From CAYTTR01 sp964440805 (GTDB lineage: Bacteria > Acidobacteriota > Aminicenantia > Aminicenantales > Aminicenantaceae), in the NCBI GenBank assembly GCA_964440805.1, contig CAYTTR010000005.1, forward strand, positions 1 through 64,000: a stretch of 64,000 bases of DNA, in the 5' to 3' direction. Below are positions 7,755 through 15,908 of the stretch, piece after piece. A program made the translations under genes and the position numbers. Below the pieces are notes generated by a model, which searched no databases, was not told the DNA's origin, and worked only from the letters and a program-made list of their open reading frames with translations. How positions within the stretch are numbered: the first letter of the stretch is position 1; the number at the start of each line of letters is the position of its first letter.

Positions 7755-8346
7755 AATACAAAGAGTAACCAAAGAAACCAGTATTACTTCTAAATTGATC
7801 ATTGAAGGTAGAGGTCAAGCGGACATTCAGACTCCATTAGGTTTTTTGAATCATTTGCTGAAAACATTCACCCGGTATGGCTGTTTCGACCTCTCTTTTG
7901 AAGCTAAAGGAGACCTTCAAGTGGATCAGCATCACTTGGTGGAAGACTGCGGTATAGTTCTGGGAAAAGTTTTCAATCAAGCCTTGGGAAATAGACGGGG
8001 AATTAACAGAGCCGGTTTTTTCGTTTTCCCCATGGATGAGGCTTTATCGGTGGTTGCCGTGGACCTGGGCGGAAGATCTTTTCTTCAATATGAGGCCGAT
8101 TTCAAACGCCGGTTTTGCGGTGATCTGGATACAGATCTTACGGCAGATTTTTTTCTGGCTCTCGCCGAACATCTCAAGGCCAATGTGGTTTTAAGGATTC
8201 CTTACGGCCGAAGCGACCACCACAGGCTCGAGTCTGCTTTTAAAGGACTGGGACGGGCGATGAGAATGGCCTGTTCAAAGGATCCCAGGGAAATTCCAGG
8301 CCTGCCCAGTTTGAAAGGAATAATAGATCATGGTGGGAATTATTGA
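7738..8346 (+). CDS. hisB: Imidazoleglycerol-phosphate dehydratase
   Basis: A monofunctional IGP dehydratase of 202 residues (Mn-dependent), making imidazole acetol phosphate. The two metal-binding His clusters are present: DQHHLVED at 63-70 and DHHRLES at 160-166, plus His39 in the first conserved segment. That first segment reads FLNHLLKTF where most enzymes have FFDHML, so the usual Asp is Asn, a mild oddity. FFLALAEHLKAN (138-149) is also typical. The gene starts 17 bases inside the HAD gene and its 3' end overlaps hisH by 17 bases. No phosphatase domain is fused, unlike enterobacterial HisB. Confidence 0.93.
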   Translation: MTRQAEIQRVTKETSITSKLIIEGRGQADIQTPLGFLNHLLKTFTRYGCFDLSFEAKGDLQVDQHHLVEDCGIVLGKVFNQALGNRRGINRAGFFVFPMDEALSVVAVDLGGRSFLQYEADFKRRFCGDLDTDLTADFFLALAEHLKANVVLRIPYGRSDHHRLESAFKGLGRAMRMACSKDPREIPGLPSLKGIIDHGGNY

Positions 8347-8929
8347 TTACGGTGCCGGGAATCTAAAGTCGATAATAAAAGCCCTTGATTTTCTCGGCTT
8401 TTCTTCCCGGCTGATTCTAAACAAGCAGAATTTCCGGGAAGTCTCCCGGATTATATTTCCCGGAGTGGGTGCTTTCGGGCAAGCCATGGAGCATCTTAAG
8501 AAAAACCAGCTTATATCTCCGATTAAGGAATGGCTGGAACAAGGGAAGCCCTTTCTGGGAATCTGTCTTGGACTGCAACTTATTTTCTCTTCAAGCGAGG
8601 AAGCCGGAGGATGCCAAGGAATATCATTTTTTAAGGGAAAATGTTTGAAGTTTAATGAAAGGAAAGTCCCTCAAATAGGCTGGAATAAAGTGCTTAAAAA
8701 GAAAAACTCACCTCTTTTTTTTGATCTTCCTGACGAATCATACTTTTATTTTGTTCACAGTTATTATGTCCTGCCTGAGAATGAAAATTATGTAGTTGGG
8801 ATAACCAATTACGGAATAGATTTCCCTTCTATTGTAGCCAAAGACAGAATCTACGGGGTTCAGTTTCATCCGGAAAAAAGCGGCCCGGCGGGTTTGAAAA
8901 TCATTCTCAACTGGATTGAAAAATGTTAA
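8330..8929 (+). CDS. hisH: Imidazole glycerol phosphate synthase, glutaminase subunit
   Basis: A class I glutamine amidotransferase of 199 residues that supplies ammonia to HisF. Motifs: IIDYGAGNLKS at the N-terminus, PGVGAFG oxyanion-strand region, nucleophile Cys79 in GICLGLQ, and His180-Pro-Glu182 in QFHPEKSG. Length is normal for HisH. It starts inside hisB and ends seven bases inside hisF, consistent with co-translation of the two synthase subunits. Confidence 0.95.
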   Translation: MVGIIDYGAGNLKSIIKALDFLGFSSRLILNKQNFREVSRIIFPGVGAFGQAMEHLKKNQLISPIKEWLEQGKPFLGICLGLQLIFSSSEEAGGCQGISFFKGKCLKFNERKVPQIGWNKVLKKKNSPLFFDLPDESYFYFVHSYYVLPENENYVVGITNYGIDFPSIVAKDRIYGVQFHPEKSGPAGLKIILNWIEKC

Positions 8930-9678
8930 CGCTCAGAATAATCCCCTGCCTTGATATAGAAGACGGCCGGGTAGTCAAAGGAATACAATTTCAAAAACTG
9001 CGGGATGCCGGAGATCCGGTGGCCCTGGCTGAATTTTACTATCAGCAAGGAGCTGATGAAATTGTTTTTCTTGATGTAGCCGCCACTTATCGAAGTCAAA
9101 AAATCATGGCGGAATTAGTGGAAAAAGTTTCAGAAAAAATATTTGTTCCCCTTACTGTAGGCGGAGGAATAAAAGAGCTTTCAGATATTCGAATTCTGCT
9201 TCGAGCCGGAGCCGACAAAGTATCAATATGCTCCGCTGCCCTGGATAATCCCTATCTCCTCAAAAAAGCTGCCGAAAGTTTCGGTTCCCAGTGTATTGTT
9301 CTTTCAGTAGATGCCAAAAGAGAAGGCAACTCCTGGTTTGCCTGGAAAAAAGGAGGGAGAGAAAGGACTTCAATCGATGTTTTAGACTGGGTACTCCAAG
9401 GTCAGGCTCTTGGTGCCGGAGAGATTCTTCTAAATTCCATAGACAAGGATGGAACCCAATCCGGATATGACCTTGTCTTAACCAGGAAAGTAGCGGAAGC
9501 TTTATCTATTCCGGTCATTGCCTCAGGAGGAGCAGGGACCATAGAGCAAATCTGGAAAGCTTACCAACATGGAAAAGCTGATGCCGTACTTTTAGCCTCC
9601 TTACTTCATGACAAATGCCTGACTATTTCTGAAATAAAAAAATATTTAAAAAAGAAAGGAGTTTCGGTCAGATGGTGA
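8923..9678 (+). CDS. hisF: Imidazole glycerol phosphate synthase, cyclase subunit
   Basis: A (beta/alpha)8 barrel of 251 residues that turns PRFAR plus ammonia into IGP and AICAR. The catalytic aspartates fall at the canonical positions: Asp11 in IIPCLDIEDG and Asp130 in LSVDAKREG. Phosphate-binding loops TVGGGIK and IASGGAGT mark the two half-barrels. Start overlaps hisH by seven bases; the next gene starts seven bases before its end. Normal length and no anomalies. Confidence 0.96.
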   Translation: MLTLRIIPCLDIEDGRVVKGIQFQKLRDAGDPVALAEFYYQQGADEIVFLDVAATYRSQKIMAELVEKVSEKIFVPLTVGGGIKELSDIRILLRAGADKVSICSAALDNPYLLKKAAESFGSQCIVLSVDAKREGNSWFAWKKGGRERTSIDVLDWVLQGQALGAGEILLNSIDKDGTQSGYDLVLTRKVAEALSIPVIASGGAGTIEQIWKAYQHGKADAVLLASLLHDKCLTISEIKKYLKKKGVSVRW

Positions 9679-10943
9679 TAGCATCTATAGATTTGAGCCA
9701 AGGAAAAGCAGTTCAACTGAGGCAGGGTAAGACTCTCATTCTGGAAAGAGAGGATCCTCCGGCTTTAGCTGAAGAATTCCACAAATTTGGAGAAGTAGCT
9801 GTGGTTGACTTGGATGCTGCCTGGGAGAGGGGAAATAATCTTTCCCTTATTAAAAAAATTTGCCGGAAAGCTTCCTGCCGGGTGGGAGGAGGTATTCGTT
9901 CTCTTGAAGATGCTCAAAAAATTTTCTCCCTGGGGGCTGAAAAAATCATTGTAGGAACCCGAGCTTTTAAGGGGAATAAACTCAATCGGCTTTTTTTAAA
10001 GGACTTGGTGTCCCTGGCAGGAAAGGAAAGAATAGTGATTGCTCTTGACTGTAGCCGAGGGGAAATTCTTACTCACGGCTGGAGGAAAAAGAGCGGAATA
10101 GACCCGGCAGCCGTTGTTTCAGAGCTTGAAGAATTCGCTGGAGAATTTCTTCTTACCAGTGTGGATAAAGAAGGAACAATGAAAGGGCCGGATTTTGCTT
10201 TGATTGAAAAGATTCATCGGCTTACCTCACTGGAAATTACAGCAGCAGGAGGAATCACTACTTGTGAAGATGTAAGCAGATTAGCGGCCCTTGGAGTTAA
10301 ATCCCAGTTGGGCATGACTCTTTACAGCGGACGGCTGGCGTTAGAAGATGCCTTCATAGCTTCTGTAAACTGGAATAAAGGATTAATTCCAACAATTACA
10401 CAAGATTCTTCTTCCCAGGTCCTTACCCTTACTTACAGCAGCCGGGGCTCACTCAAAAATACCTTCCAAACAGGTAAAGCCTGGTATTATTCACGCAGCC
10501 GCAAATGTTTGTGGCTCAAGGGCGAAACTTCAGGAAACATCCAGCTCTTTCGTCGCATTCGCTTAGACTGCGACCGCGATGCCCTTCTTCTAACCGTAGA
10601 GCCTCAGGGGCCGGCTTGTCACAAAAACAGATATTCATGCTTCGGGACTAAAGAGTTCTCATTGCAAGAATTATTCAATGTGATTGCTGGAAGAATAAAG
10701 AATCCTCAATCAAATTCCTATACATCTTCACTTTCTCTCTCGGATATTGAAGCTAAAGTCAAAGAAGAAACAAAGGAGCTTTTTAAAGCCGGAAACAAGG
10801 AAGAAATAATCTGGGAAGCAGCCGATTTGCTTTATTTTCAGCTCGTCTTTCTGGCTTCAAAAGGGATAGAATTTTCAGATGTATTAAAGGAGCTTGAAAG
10901 ACGGCGCAAAGCTCCCAAAAGAACAAAAAACAAGAGAGGCTGA
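9672..10943 (+). CDS. hisAIE: HisA-HisI-HisE triple-domain fusion enzyme
   Basis: One 423-residue frame carries three successive histidine enzymes. Residues 1-232: ProFAR isomerase (HisA) barrel, with Asp7 (SIDLSQGKAV) and Asp126 (ALDCSRGEILTHGW) as the expected acid/base pair and VGGGIRS and AAGGITT phosphate loops. Residues 234-326: phosphoribosyl-AMP cyclohydrolase (HisI), GLIPTITQD to SCFG, with SRSRKCLWLKGETSG, the DCDRDA metal site (299-304) and Cys316/Cys323. Residues 330-412: phosphoribosyl-ATP pyrophosphatase (HisE), with KVKEETKEL and EAADLLYF. HisIE fusions are common; the extra fusion to HisA is one I do not recognise as standard. The product could catalyse steps 2, 3 and 4 in one chain. 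No stop or frameshift separates the parts. hisD begins one base after its stop. Confidence 0.92.
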   Translation: MVIASIDLSQGKAVQLRQGKTLILEREDPPALAEEFHKFGEVAVVDLDAAWERGNNLSLIKKICRKASCRVGGGIRSLEDAQKIFSLGAEKIIVGTRAFKGNKLNRLFLKDLVSLAGKERIVIALDCSRGEILTHGWRKKSGIDPAAVVSELEEFAGEFLLTSVDKEGTMKGPDFALIEKIHRLTSLEITAAGGITTCEDVSRLAALGVKSQLGMTLYSGRLALEDAFIASVNWNKGLIPTITQDSSSQVLTLTYSSRGSLKNTFQTGKAWYYSRSRKCLWLKGETSGNIQLFRRIRLDCDRDALLLTVEPQGPACHKNRYSCFGTKEFSLQELFNVIAGRIKNPQSNSYTSSLSLSDIEAKVKEETKELFKAGNKEEIIWEAADLLYFQLVFLASKGIEFSDVLKELERRRKAPKRTKNKRG

Positions 10944-10944
10944 C

Positions 10945-12243
10945 ATGAAATTTTTTAAATTCGAGGAACTTCCGGATGATTTTTTCCGTCCTTTAGAGCT
11001 TCCATTTTATAAGAAAGTAGAAGAAATCGTTAACGAGGTGAAAAAAAAAGGAGATGAAGCAGTAAGGAAGTATACAAAAATTTATGACCAAGCTGACATT
11101 AATTGCCTAAAAATCAATGAGGAGGAAATATTACAGGGGAAAGAAAAGGTCAAGCGAGAATTTATCCAAGATTTAAAAATGATGATTTCATTGGTAAAAA
11201 AATTTTCACTCCGTCAAAAAAAGAAAATAAAAAACTTTACCTTGGAGGTAGAAAAAGGTGTTTTTGCCGGGCAGCGGGTAATTCCAATAGAAAGAGTGGG
11301 AATCTATGTTCCGGGAGGAAGATACCCTCTTTTTTCTTCACTGATAATGGCGGCTGTTCCAGCTCAGGTAGCCGGTGTAAAAGAGATAGCTGTAGCTACC
11401 CCTCCGGATAAATCAGGCAGAATATCAGCAGAAATTTTGGCAGCTTCCTCTTTATTGGAAATAAATGAGCTCTATAAAATGGGAGGAATCCAAGCAATGG
11501 CTGCTTTAGCCCTGGGAACAGAAACAATACCACCTGTCGATAAAATCGTCGGCCCAGGAAATATTTATGTGACTGCTGCTAAAAAGTATCTCTATGGAGA
11601 AGTGGGCCTTGATTTTATAGCAGGACCAACTGAAATATTGATTATTGGCGATGAAGAGGCAGACCCGGAATTAGTAGCCTCGGACTTAATAGCCCAGGCC
11701 GAACACGATTCTTCCTCCCAAGCTGTTTTAGTGACCGATTCAATTATTTTAGCCAACAAAATTCAAGAAAAAATTCCCAAACAATTGGAAAACCTGAAAA
11801 CAGCTAAAACAGCCGGAAAAGCTTTGACCGAAAACGGCTGGATTATTCTTGTTTCCAACCTCAAAGAGGCAGTTTTCATTGCCAACCGGAAAGCGCCGGA
11901 ACATCTGGAGCTTCACCTCAAAAACTCAGAAATAATTATTTCTGAATTGAAAAATTACGGCACACTCTTTATAGGCAACTATGCTGCCGAAGCAATAGGC
12001 GACTACTGCGGGGGAGTCAATCATATTTTACCTACCAATTCTGCTGCCCGATATTGCGGGAGCCTGGGAGTACGGGATTTTCTAAAAATTCAAAATACAC
12101 TCCAGGTAACCAGAAAAGGAATAAAAAAAGTGGGCCCCCCAGCGGAACGCCTTGCTTTAAAAGAAGGTCTTGAAGGCCATGCTAACTCAATACGGAAAAG
12201 AAGAGAAGGGGGACGTTCCCCAAAGGGACACCTCTCCCCTTGA
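10945..12243 (+). CDS. hisD: Histidinol dehydrogenase
   Basis: The zinc- and NAD-dependent last enzyme, histidinol to histidine, 432 residues. Signatures: VGIYVPGGRYPLFSS, VGPGNIYVTAAKK, AGPTEIL, QAEHD (zinc and catalytic region), APEHLEL and GVNHILPT. The ATG at 10945 is one base after the previous stop; a longer frame inside hisAIE is rejected. The family normally ends near EGLEGHANSIRKR. The last dozen or so residues, EGGRSPKGHLSP, and the stop codon are encoded by the intergenic GGGGACGTTCCCC repeat that begins at 12206, so the natural C-terminus seems to have been replaced or extended by that element. It closes the operon. Confidence 0.95.
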   Translation: MKFFKFEELPDDFFRPLELPFYKKVEEIVNEVKKKGDEAVRKYTKIYDQADINCLKINEEEILQGKEKVKREFIQDLKMMISLVKKFSLRQKKKIKNFTLEVEKGVFAGQRVIPIERVGIYVPGGRYPLFSSLIMAAVPAQVAGVKEIAVATPPDKSGRISAEILAASSLLEINELYKMGGIQAMAALALGTETIPPVDKIVGPGNIYVTAAKKYLYGEVGLDFIAGPTEILIIGDEEADPELVASDLIAQAEHDSSSQAVLVTDSIILANKIQEKIPKQLENLKTAKTAGKALTENGWIILVSNLKEAVFIANRKAPEHLELHLKNSEIIISELKNYGTLFIGNYAAEAIGDYCGGVNHILPTNSAARYCGSLGVRDFLKIQNTLQVTRKGIKKVGPPAERLALKEGLEGHANSIRKRREGGRSPKGHLSP

Positions 12244-12290
12244 AGAGATACGTTCATTGCGTTATTTGCGTTACTTGCGTTACTTACGTT
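12206..12290 (+). repeat. Composite intergenic repeat, copy 1 (hairpin element plus 9-bp CGTT units)
   Basis: Starts with a 27-base element (12206-12232) containing the hairpin GGGGACGTTCCCC followed by AAAGGGACACC. After about eight bases come TGAAGAGAT and four nine-base units CGTTCATTG, CGTTATTTG, CGTTACTTG, CGTTACTTA (12251-12286). The same composite occurs in the same orientation at 14642-14740, on the other side of the S9 peptidase gene. The hairpin part is REP-like. It overlaps the 3' end of hisD. Confidence 0.85.
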
Positions 12291-12404
12291 TAAAATGAGG
12301 TGTTACGAGAAATAAACACCTGCAAAAAATATTTTAAACATCTTCATGTGTTATTCTTGGAGATGCAATTTTACTCATCTCGCCCGTCCTGCGCTATCCA
12401 GTCT

Positions 12405-12449
12405 AGATAAACCAGACAAACCAGATAAACAAGATAGACTAAATGGACT
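12405..12449. repeat. 9-bp-period intergenic repeat, second locus
   Basis: Five nine-base units: AGATAAACC, AGACAAACC, AGATAAACA, AGATAGACT, AAATGGACT. These are the reverse complement of the T-rich arm of the 3646-3870 locus. The sequence before it (TCGCCC...TATCCAG) resembles the centre of the other loci (CACCCnGTTnTACCAG). The remaining bases of the 12244-12557 interval are AT-rich spacer and a promoter. Confidence 0.7.
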
Positions 12450-12503
12450 ATTTCTGTCATTTTCAAGTTAATTTATAAGAGAATTTCAGTTACAGCTTTT
12501 CTT

Positions 12504-12533
12504 TTGACTTGTATTTTCCTATTGTGTTATTTT
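12504..12533 (+). promoter_or_regulatory. Probable promoter of the S9 peptidase gene
   Basis: TTGACT at 12504-12509 and, 18 bases on, TATTTT at 12528-12533 preceded by TGT (extended -10 form). It lies 24 bases before the start codon, giving a very short leader that includes AAAGGAG. Confidence 0.4.
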
Positions 12534-12557
12534 TTCAGGTAAAGAAAGGAGAAATAC

Positions 12558-14621
12558 ATGAATATCAACAAGCAGCATTTAAAATCGATCTTTATTATTT
12601 TCTTTCTTCTGACATTTTCCTGGTTTCTCCAGGCAGAAACCGAAGAAGCAGTCTCATCTAAAGGGATTCTTTCCGCCAAGGATACCCTGCGAATAAACAG
12701 AGTCGGAAGCCCGGCTCTTTCGCCTGACAATCAATGGGTTCTCTATACCAAGACAGTCCGGGATATGGAAGATAAGGACCTCAAGGCCGTAACCCATATA
12801 TGGAGAGTAAAGACTGACGGCAGCCGCGCCCGTCAAATAACTTTCGGTGAAAACAATTGTACTTCTCCGGCCTGGTTTCCCTGCGGCAAAAAATTCGCCT
12901 TTCTTTCCAGCCGGGGCAAAGGGGATGAAAATTCCGACGGCGGCCCCAAAACACAAGTTTTCATAATGTATATCGACGGCGGTGAAGCCTGGCAGTTGAC
13001 TGAGCACAGTGAAGGAATTCAGTCTTTTCAAATTTCTCCCGATGGAAAAAGTCTGGTTTTTACTGCCAGAGACCCATTAAGCGAAGAAGAAAAAGAAAAA
13101 AAGAAATTAAAAGATGATGCCGAGGTGGTGGATCAAGATTTCAGAATGAGCCATCTCTGGCATTTTGACATAGAAGGAAAAAAAGAAGAGCGCTTGACTG
13201 AAGGAGAATTCACGGTTAGTGACCCTCAGTGGTCACCGGATTCAAAACAAGTTGCCTTTGTCACCCGCCCCACTCCCAAAGTTGATGACAACTGGAGAAG
13301 CGATATCTGGGCTTTTAACCTTGAAGCCAAAGAAAAAAAACTGCTTTATGAAAATCCGGGACCTGACTCCAATCCCCGCTGGTCTCCTGACGGAAAGCTG
13401 ATCGCCTTTTCATCCCATCCTCACTCCAGGACATCAACCTGGCATCAAAAGCTATATCTAATCGAGCCTGAAGACGGAGAACCCCGCATTCTTCTTGAAG
13501 ATTTTGACCGCGATTTTGGAACACCCATGTGGTCTCCTGAAGGCAAAACTATTTACTGGGCAACAGGAGATAAAACTTCAATAAATCTCTTCTCGGTCGA
13601 TATTGAATCCGGGCAGGTCGATTCCATGAATCCTCCCATAGGAGCAAACTTCCAATGGGAACTGGCAAAAGACGGAAAGAAATGGACCTGGGTTCACTCT
13701 CCATCTGATTGGCCGGCTGAAATTTTCTCTTCCGATATTGGATTTGAAAGCCCGGTCCGTTTGAGCGATACCAATCCCTGGGTTTGTGAGGAAAAAATTA
13801 AATTCGGCCAAGTTAAGCTGATAAAATGGAAAAACAGTGATGATCAATGGATTGAAGGAGTCCTCACTTTGCCGGTAGACTTTAAAGAAGGGGAGAAATA
13901 TCCCTTGATTCTCAATCCGCACGGCGGTCCGAGCGGAGCTGTTATTCAGTCATTCAATGCAACCAATCAATTTTTCGCCGGAAACAGCTTCATGGTTCTT
14001 CAGCCGAACTTCCGGGGAAGCTCCAATTACGGCCAGGAATTTCTCAACTCTAATCGAAATCAATGGGGTTTCCGTGATTACGATGACTGCATGACCGGAG
14101 TGGATTATTGCCTGGAGCAAGGCTGGGCTGACCCGGAAAAACTGGTCTGCTACGGCTGGAGTTACGGTGGTTATATGAGCTTCTGGATAGTCACTCAAAC
14201 CGACCGCTTCAAGGCTGTCTCCCCTGGTGCCGGGCTTCCAAACTTACTCAGCATGTACAGTACTACCGATATCCCCGGATACATGAGATGGTTTTTCGAA
14301 ACTCCCTGGGGTAATGAAGAAAAATATCTCCGTCATTCTCCTCTTCATTATGTAAAGCAGGTTAAAACTCCGGTTCTGATCATGCATGGGGCAAACGATG
14401 CCAGAGTTCCTCCCACCCAGGCCGTTGAATTCTATCAAGCTCTTAAAGATTTGGAAAAAGAGGTTACTTTCATTCGCTATCCCCGGGAAGGACATGGTAT
14501 ACGTGAACCGCGGCATCATATTGACCGGCTGAAGCGCTACCTGTTTTTCTTCTGCCGGCACACTGGAGTAACTCCAGTCAGCGATAAACCGGAAAATAAA
14601 GAAAAAAAAGCGGTTCAATAA
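12558..14621 (+). CDS. Exported S9 family peptidase (prolyl oligopeptidase/acylaminoacyl-peptidase type)
   Basis: 687 residues with a signal peptide (about 1-26). An N-terminal WD40-like/TolB-like beta-propeller has repeated LSPDNQWV, WFPCGKKFAF, ISPDGKSLVF, WSPDSKQVAF and WSPDGKLIAF strands. The C-terminal alpha/beta hydrolase domain starts near residue 430. Triad: Ser in GWSYGGY (about 535), Asp in HGANDARVPP, His in PREGHGIREP. The family cleaves peptides of limited size, since the propeller restricts access, releasing di- or acyl-amino acids. This supports a proteolytic, amino-acid-using lifestyle together with the S46 enzyme. RBS AAAGGAG. The gene lies precisely between two direct copies of the composite repeat (12206-12290 and 14642-14740), so it could be lost or moved by recombination between them. 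Confidence 0.93.
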   Translation: MNINKQHLKSIFIIFFLLTFSWFLQAETEEAVSSKGILSAKDTLRINRVGSPALSPDNQWVLYTKTVRDMEDKDLKAVTHIWRVKTDGSRARQITFGENNCTSPAWFPCGKKFAFLSSRGKGDENSDGGPKTQVFIMYIDGGEAWQLTEHSEGIQSFQISPDGKSLVFTARDPLSEEEKEKKKLKDDAEVVDQDFRMSHLWHFDIEGKKEERLTEGEFTVSDPQWSPDSKQVAFVTRPTPKVDDNWRSDIWAFNLEAKEKKLLYENPGPDSNPRWSPDGKLIAFSSHPHSRTSTWHQKLYLIEPEDGEPRILLEDFDRDFGTPMWSPEGKTIYWATGDKTSINLFSVDIESGQVDSMNPPIGANFQWELAKDGKKWTWVHSPSDWPAEIFSSDIGFESPVRLSDTNPWVCEEKIKFGQVKLIKWKNSDDQWIEGVLTLPVDFKEGEKYPLILNPHGGPSGAVIQSFNATNQFFAGNSFMVLQPNFRGSSNYGQEFLNSNRNQWGFRDYDDCMTGVDYCLEQGWADPEKLVCYGWSYGGYMSFWIVTQTDRFKAVSPGAGLPNLLSMYSTTDIPGYMRWFFETPWGNEEKYLRHSPLHYVKQVKTPVLIMHGANDARVPPTQAVEFYQALKDLEKEVTFIRYPREGHGIREPRHHIDRLKRYLFFFCRHTGVTPVSDKPENKEKKAVQ

Positions 14622-14641
14622 TTTAAAAAATCGTCAAGAAA

Positions 14642-14740
14642 AAGGGGGACGTTCCCCAAAGGGACACCCCTTACCCTGAAGAAATGCGTTTATTGCGTTA
14701 CTTGCGTTTATTGCGTTACTTGCGTTGATTGCGTTTATCT
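14642..14740 (+). repeat. Composite intergenic repeat, copy 2
   Basis: The 27-base hairpin element recurs exactly at 14642-14668, followed by a short variable stretch, TGAAGAAAT, and six nine-base units (14687-14740): CGTTTATTG, CGTTACTTG, CGTTTATTG, CGTTACTTG, CGTTGATTG, CGTTTATCT. Same orientation as the copy at 12206-12290. It ends 40 bases before the carA promoter. Confidence 0.85.
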
Positions 14741-14779
14741 GGTTTGAAAAAAGCGAGGCGGACGAGAAGAGCCCCTTTT

Positions 14780-14808
14780 TTGACATAATCTTTTTCTTTT
14801 GCTATAAA
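14780..14808 (+). promoter_or_regulatory. Promoter of carAB
   Basis: TTGACA (14780-14785), a 17-base spacer, and TATAAA (14803-14808), the same hexamers and spacing as the his operon promoter. The predicted start near 14815 leaves a leader of only about 25 bases before carA. A five-codon frame (ATG at 14818, TAG at 14833-14835) falls inside this leader; whether it is translated is unknown. Confidence 0.75.
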
Positions 14809-14840
14809 GTCCCGGATATGAAGGATCAGGATTAGAGGGG

Positions 14841-15908
14841 ATGGGACGGCCAAGACTCATCCTCGAAGACGGCACTATCTGGGAGGGTGAATCTTTTGGA
14901 AAAGAAACTTCTGTTTCCGGTGAAGTAGTCTTTAATACCGGAATGACCGGTTACGTTGAATCTTTGACCGATCCCAGCTACCAAGGACAAATATTAGTTC
15001 TGACTTATCCTCTAATAGGCAACTACGGTGTTCCCGGCACTAAGCATGACCGCCACGGAATTCTGCAAAACTTCGAGTCTGATAAGATCCAAATCGAAGC
15101 TCTTGTTGTCTCAGAGTTCAGCCGCCATCATAATCACTGGAAAGCAGCGCAAGGACTTGCCGACTGGTTGAAACAACATAATGTTCCAGCAATTCAGGGA
15201 ATAGACACCAGGGCTTTGACCAAAAAACTCCGGCAAAAAGGAACCCTGCTGGGCAAAATTGTTTTTCAAGACGATATTGAATTCTTTAATCCGAACATTG
15301 TGCCCATGGTGGAAACCGCTTCTATTGACAAACCAGTTTTTTACAACCAAAACGGAGATAAAAGTGTAGTGGTTATCGACTGCGGAATGAAAAACAATAT
15401 CCTGCGCAGCCTTACACGAAGAAATTGCTCGGTTATCAGGGTACCATGGGACTATAACTTTTTGGAATTTTCTTTCCAGGCCGTTATTATCTCCAATGGT
15501 CCAGGTAATCCCAAGCAATGCCAAGCGACTATTGAACTCATCAGGGAATGCCTCCAGAAACGAATTCCAACCCTTGGAATATGCTTAGGACACCAGCTTC
15601 TTTCGCTGGCGGCCGGCGCCGATACTTATAAGTTAAAATTCGGCCACCGCAGCCAGAACCAGCCCTGTCTACAGGAAAACTCAAAAAGATGTTATATAAC
15701 ATCTCAGAATCACGGCTATGCTGTTGATACCAGCACCCTGCCCGACCCATGGAAACCCTGGTTTACCAATCTTAATGACGGAACCAATGAAGGGATTCGT
15801 CATAAAAGCCTTCCTTTTCTCTCTGTCCAGTTCCATCCGGAACATTCCCCCGGACCAGTGGATACAGAATTTATTTTCGACCTTTTCCTGGAAATGATTC
15901 ATCAATGA
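14841..15908 (+). CDS. carA: Carbamoyl-phosphate synthase, small (glutaminase) subunit
   Basis: 355 residues. The N-terminal CPSase domain (LILEDGTIWEGESFG, VVFNTGMTGYVESLTDPSY) is followed by a class I glutaminase domain with nucleophile Cys in GICLGHQL and the HPE triad partner in QFHPEHSPGP. It hydrolyses glutamine and channels ammonia to CarB for carbamoyl phosphate, which feeds pyrimidine and arginine synthesis. CAGGAT ends about nine bases before the ATG and may serve as RBS; AGGGG touches the start and is too close. carB starts in its stop codon (ATGA overlap at 15905), so the subunits are translationally coupled. Confidence 0.95.
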   Translation: MGRPRLILEDGTIWEGESFGKETSVSGEVVFNTGMTGYVESLTDPSYQGQILVLTYPLIGNYGVPGTKHDRHGILQNFESDKIQIEALVVSEFSRHHNHWKAAQGLADWLKQHNVPAIQGIDTRALTKKLRQKGTLLGKIVFQDDIEFFNPNIVPMVETASIDKPVFYNQNGDKSVVVIDCGMKNNILRSLTRRNCSVIRVPWDYNFLEFSFQAVIISNGPGNPKQCQATIELIRECLQKRIPTLGICLGHQLLSLAAGADTYKLKFGHRSQNQPCLQENSKRCYITSQNHGYAVDTSTLPDPWKPWFTNLNDGTNEGIRHKSLPFLSVQFHPEHSPGPVDTEFIFDLFLEMIHQ

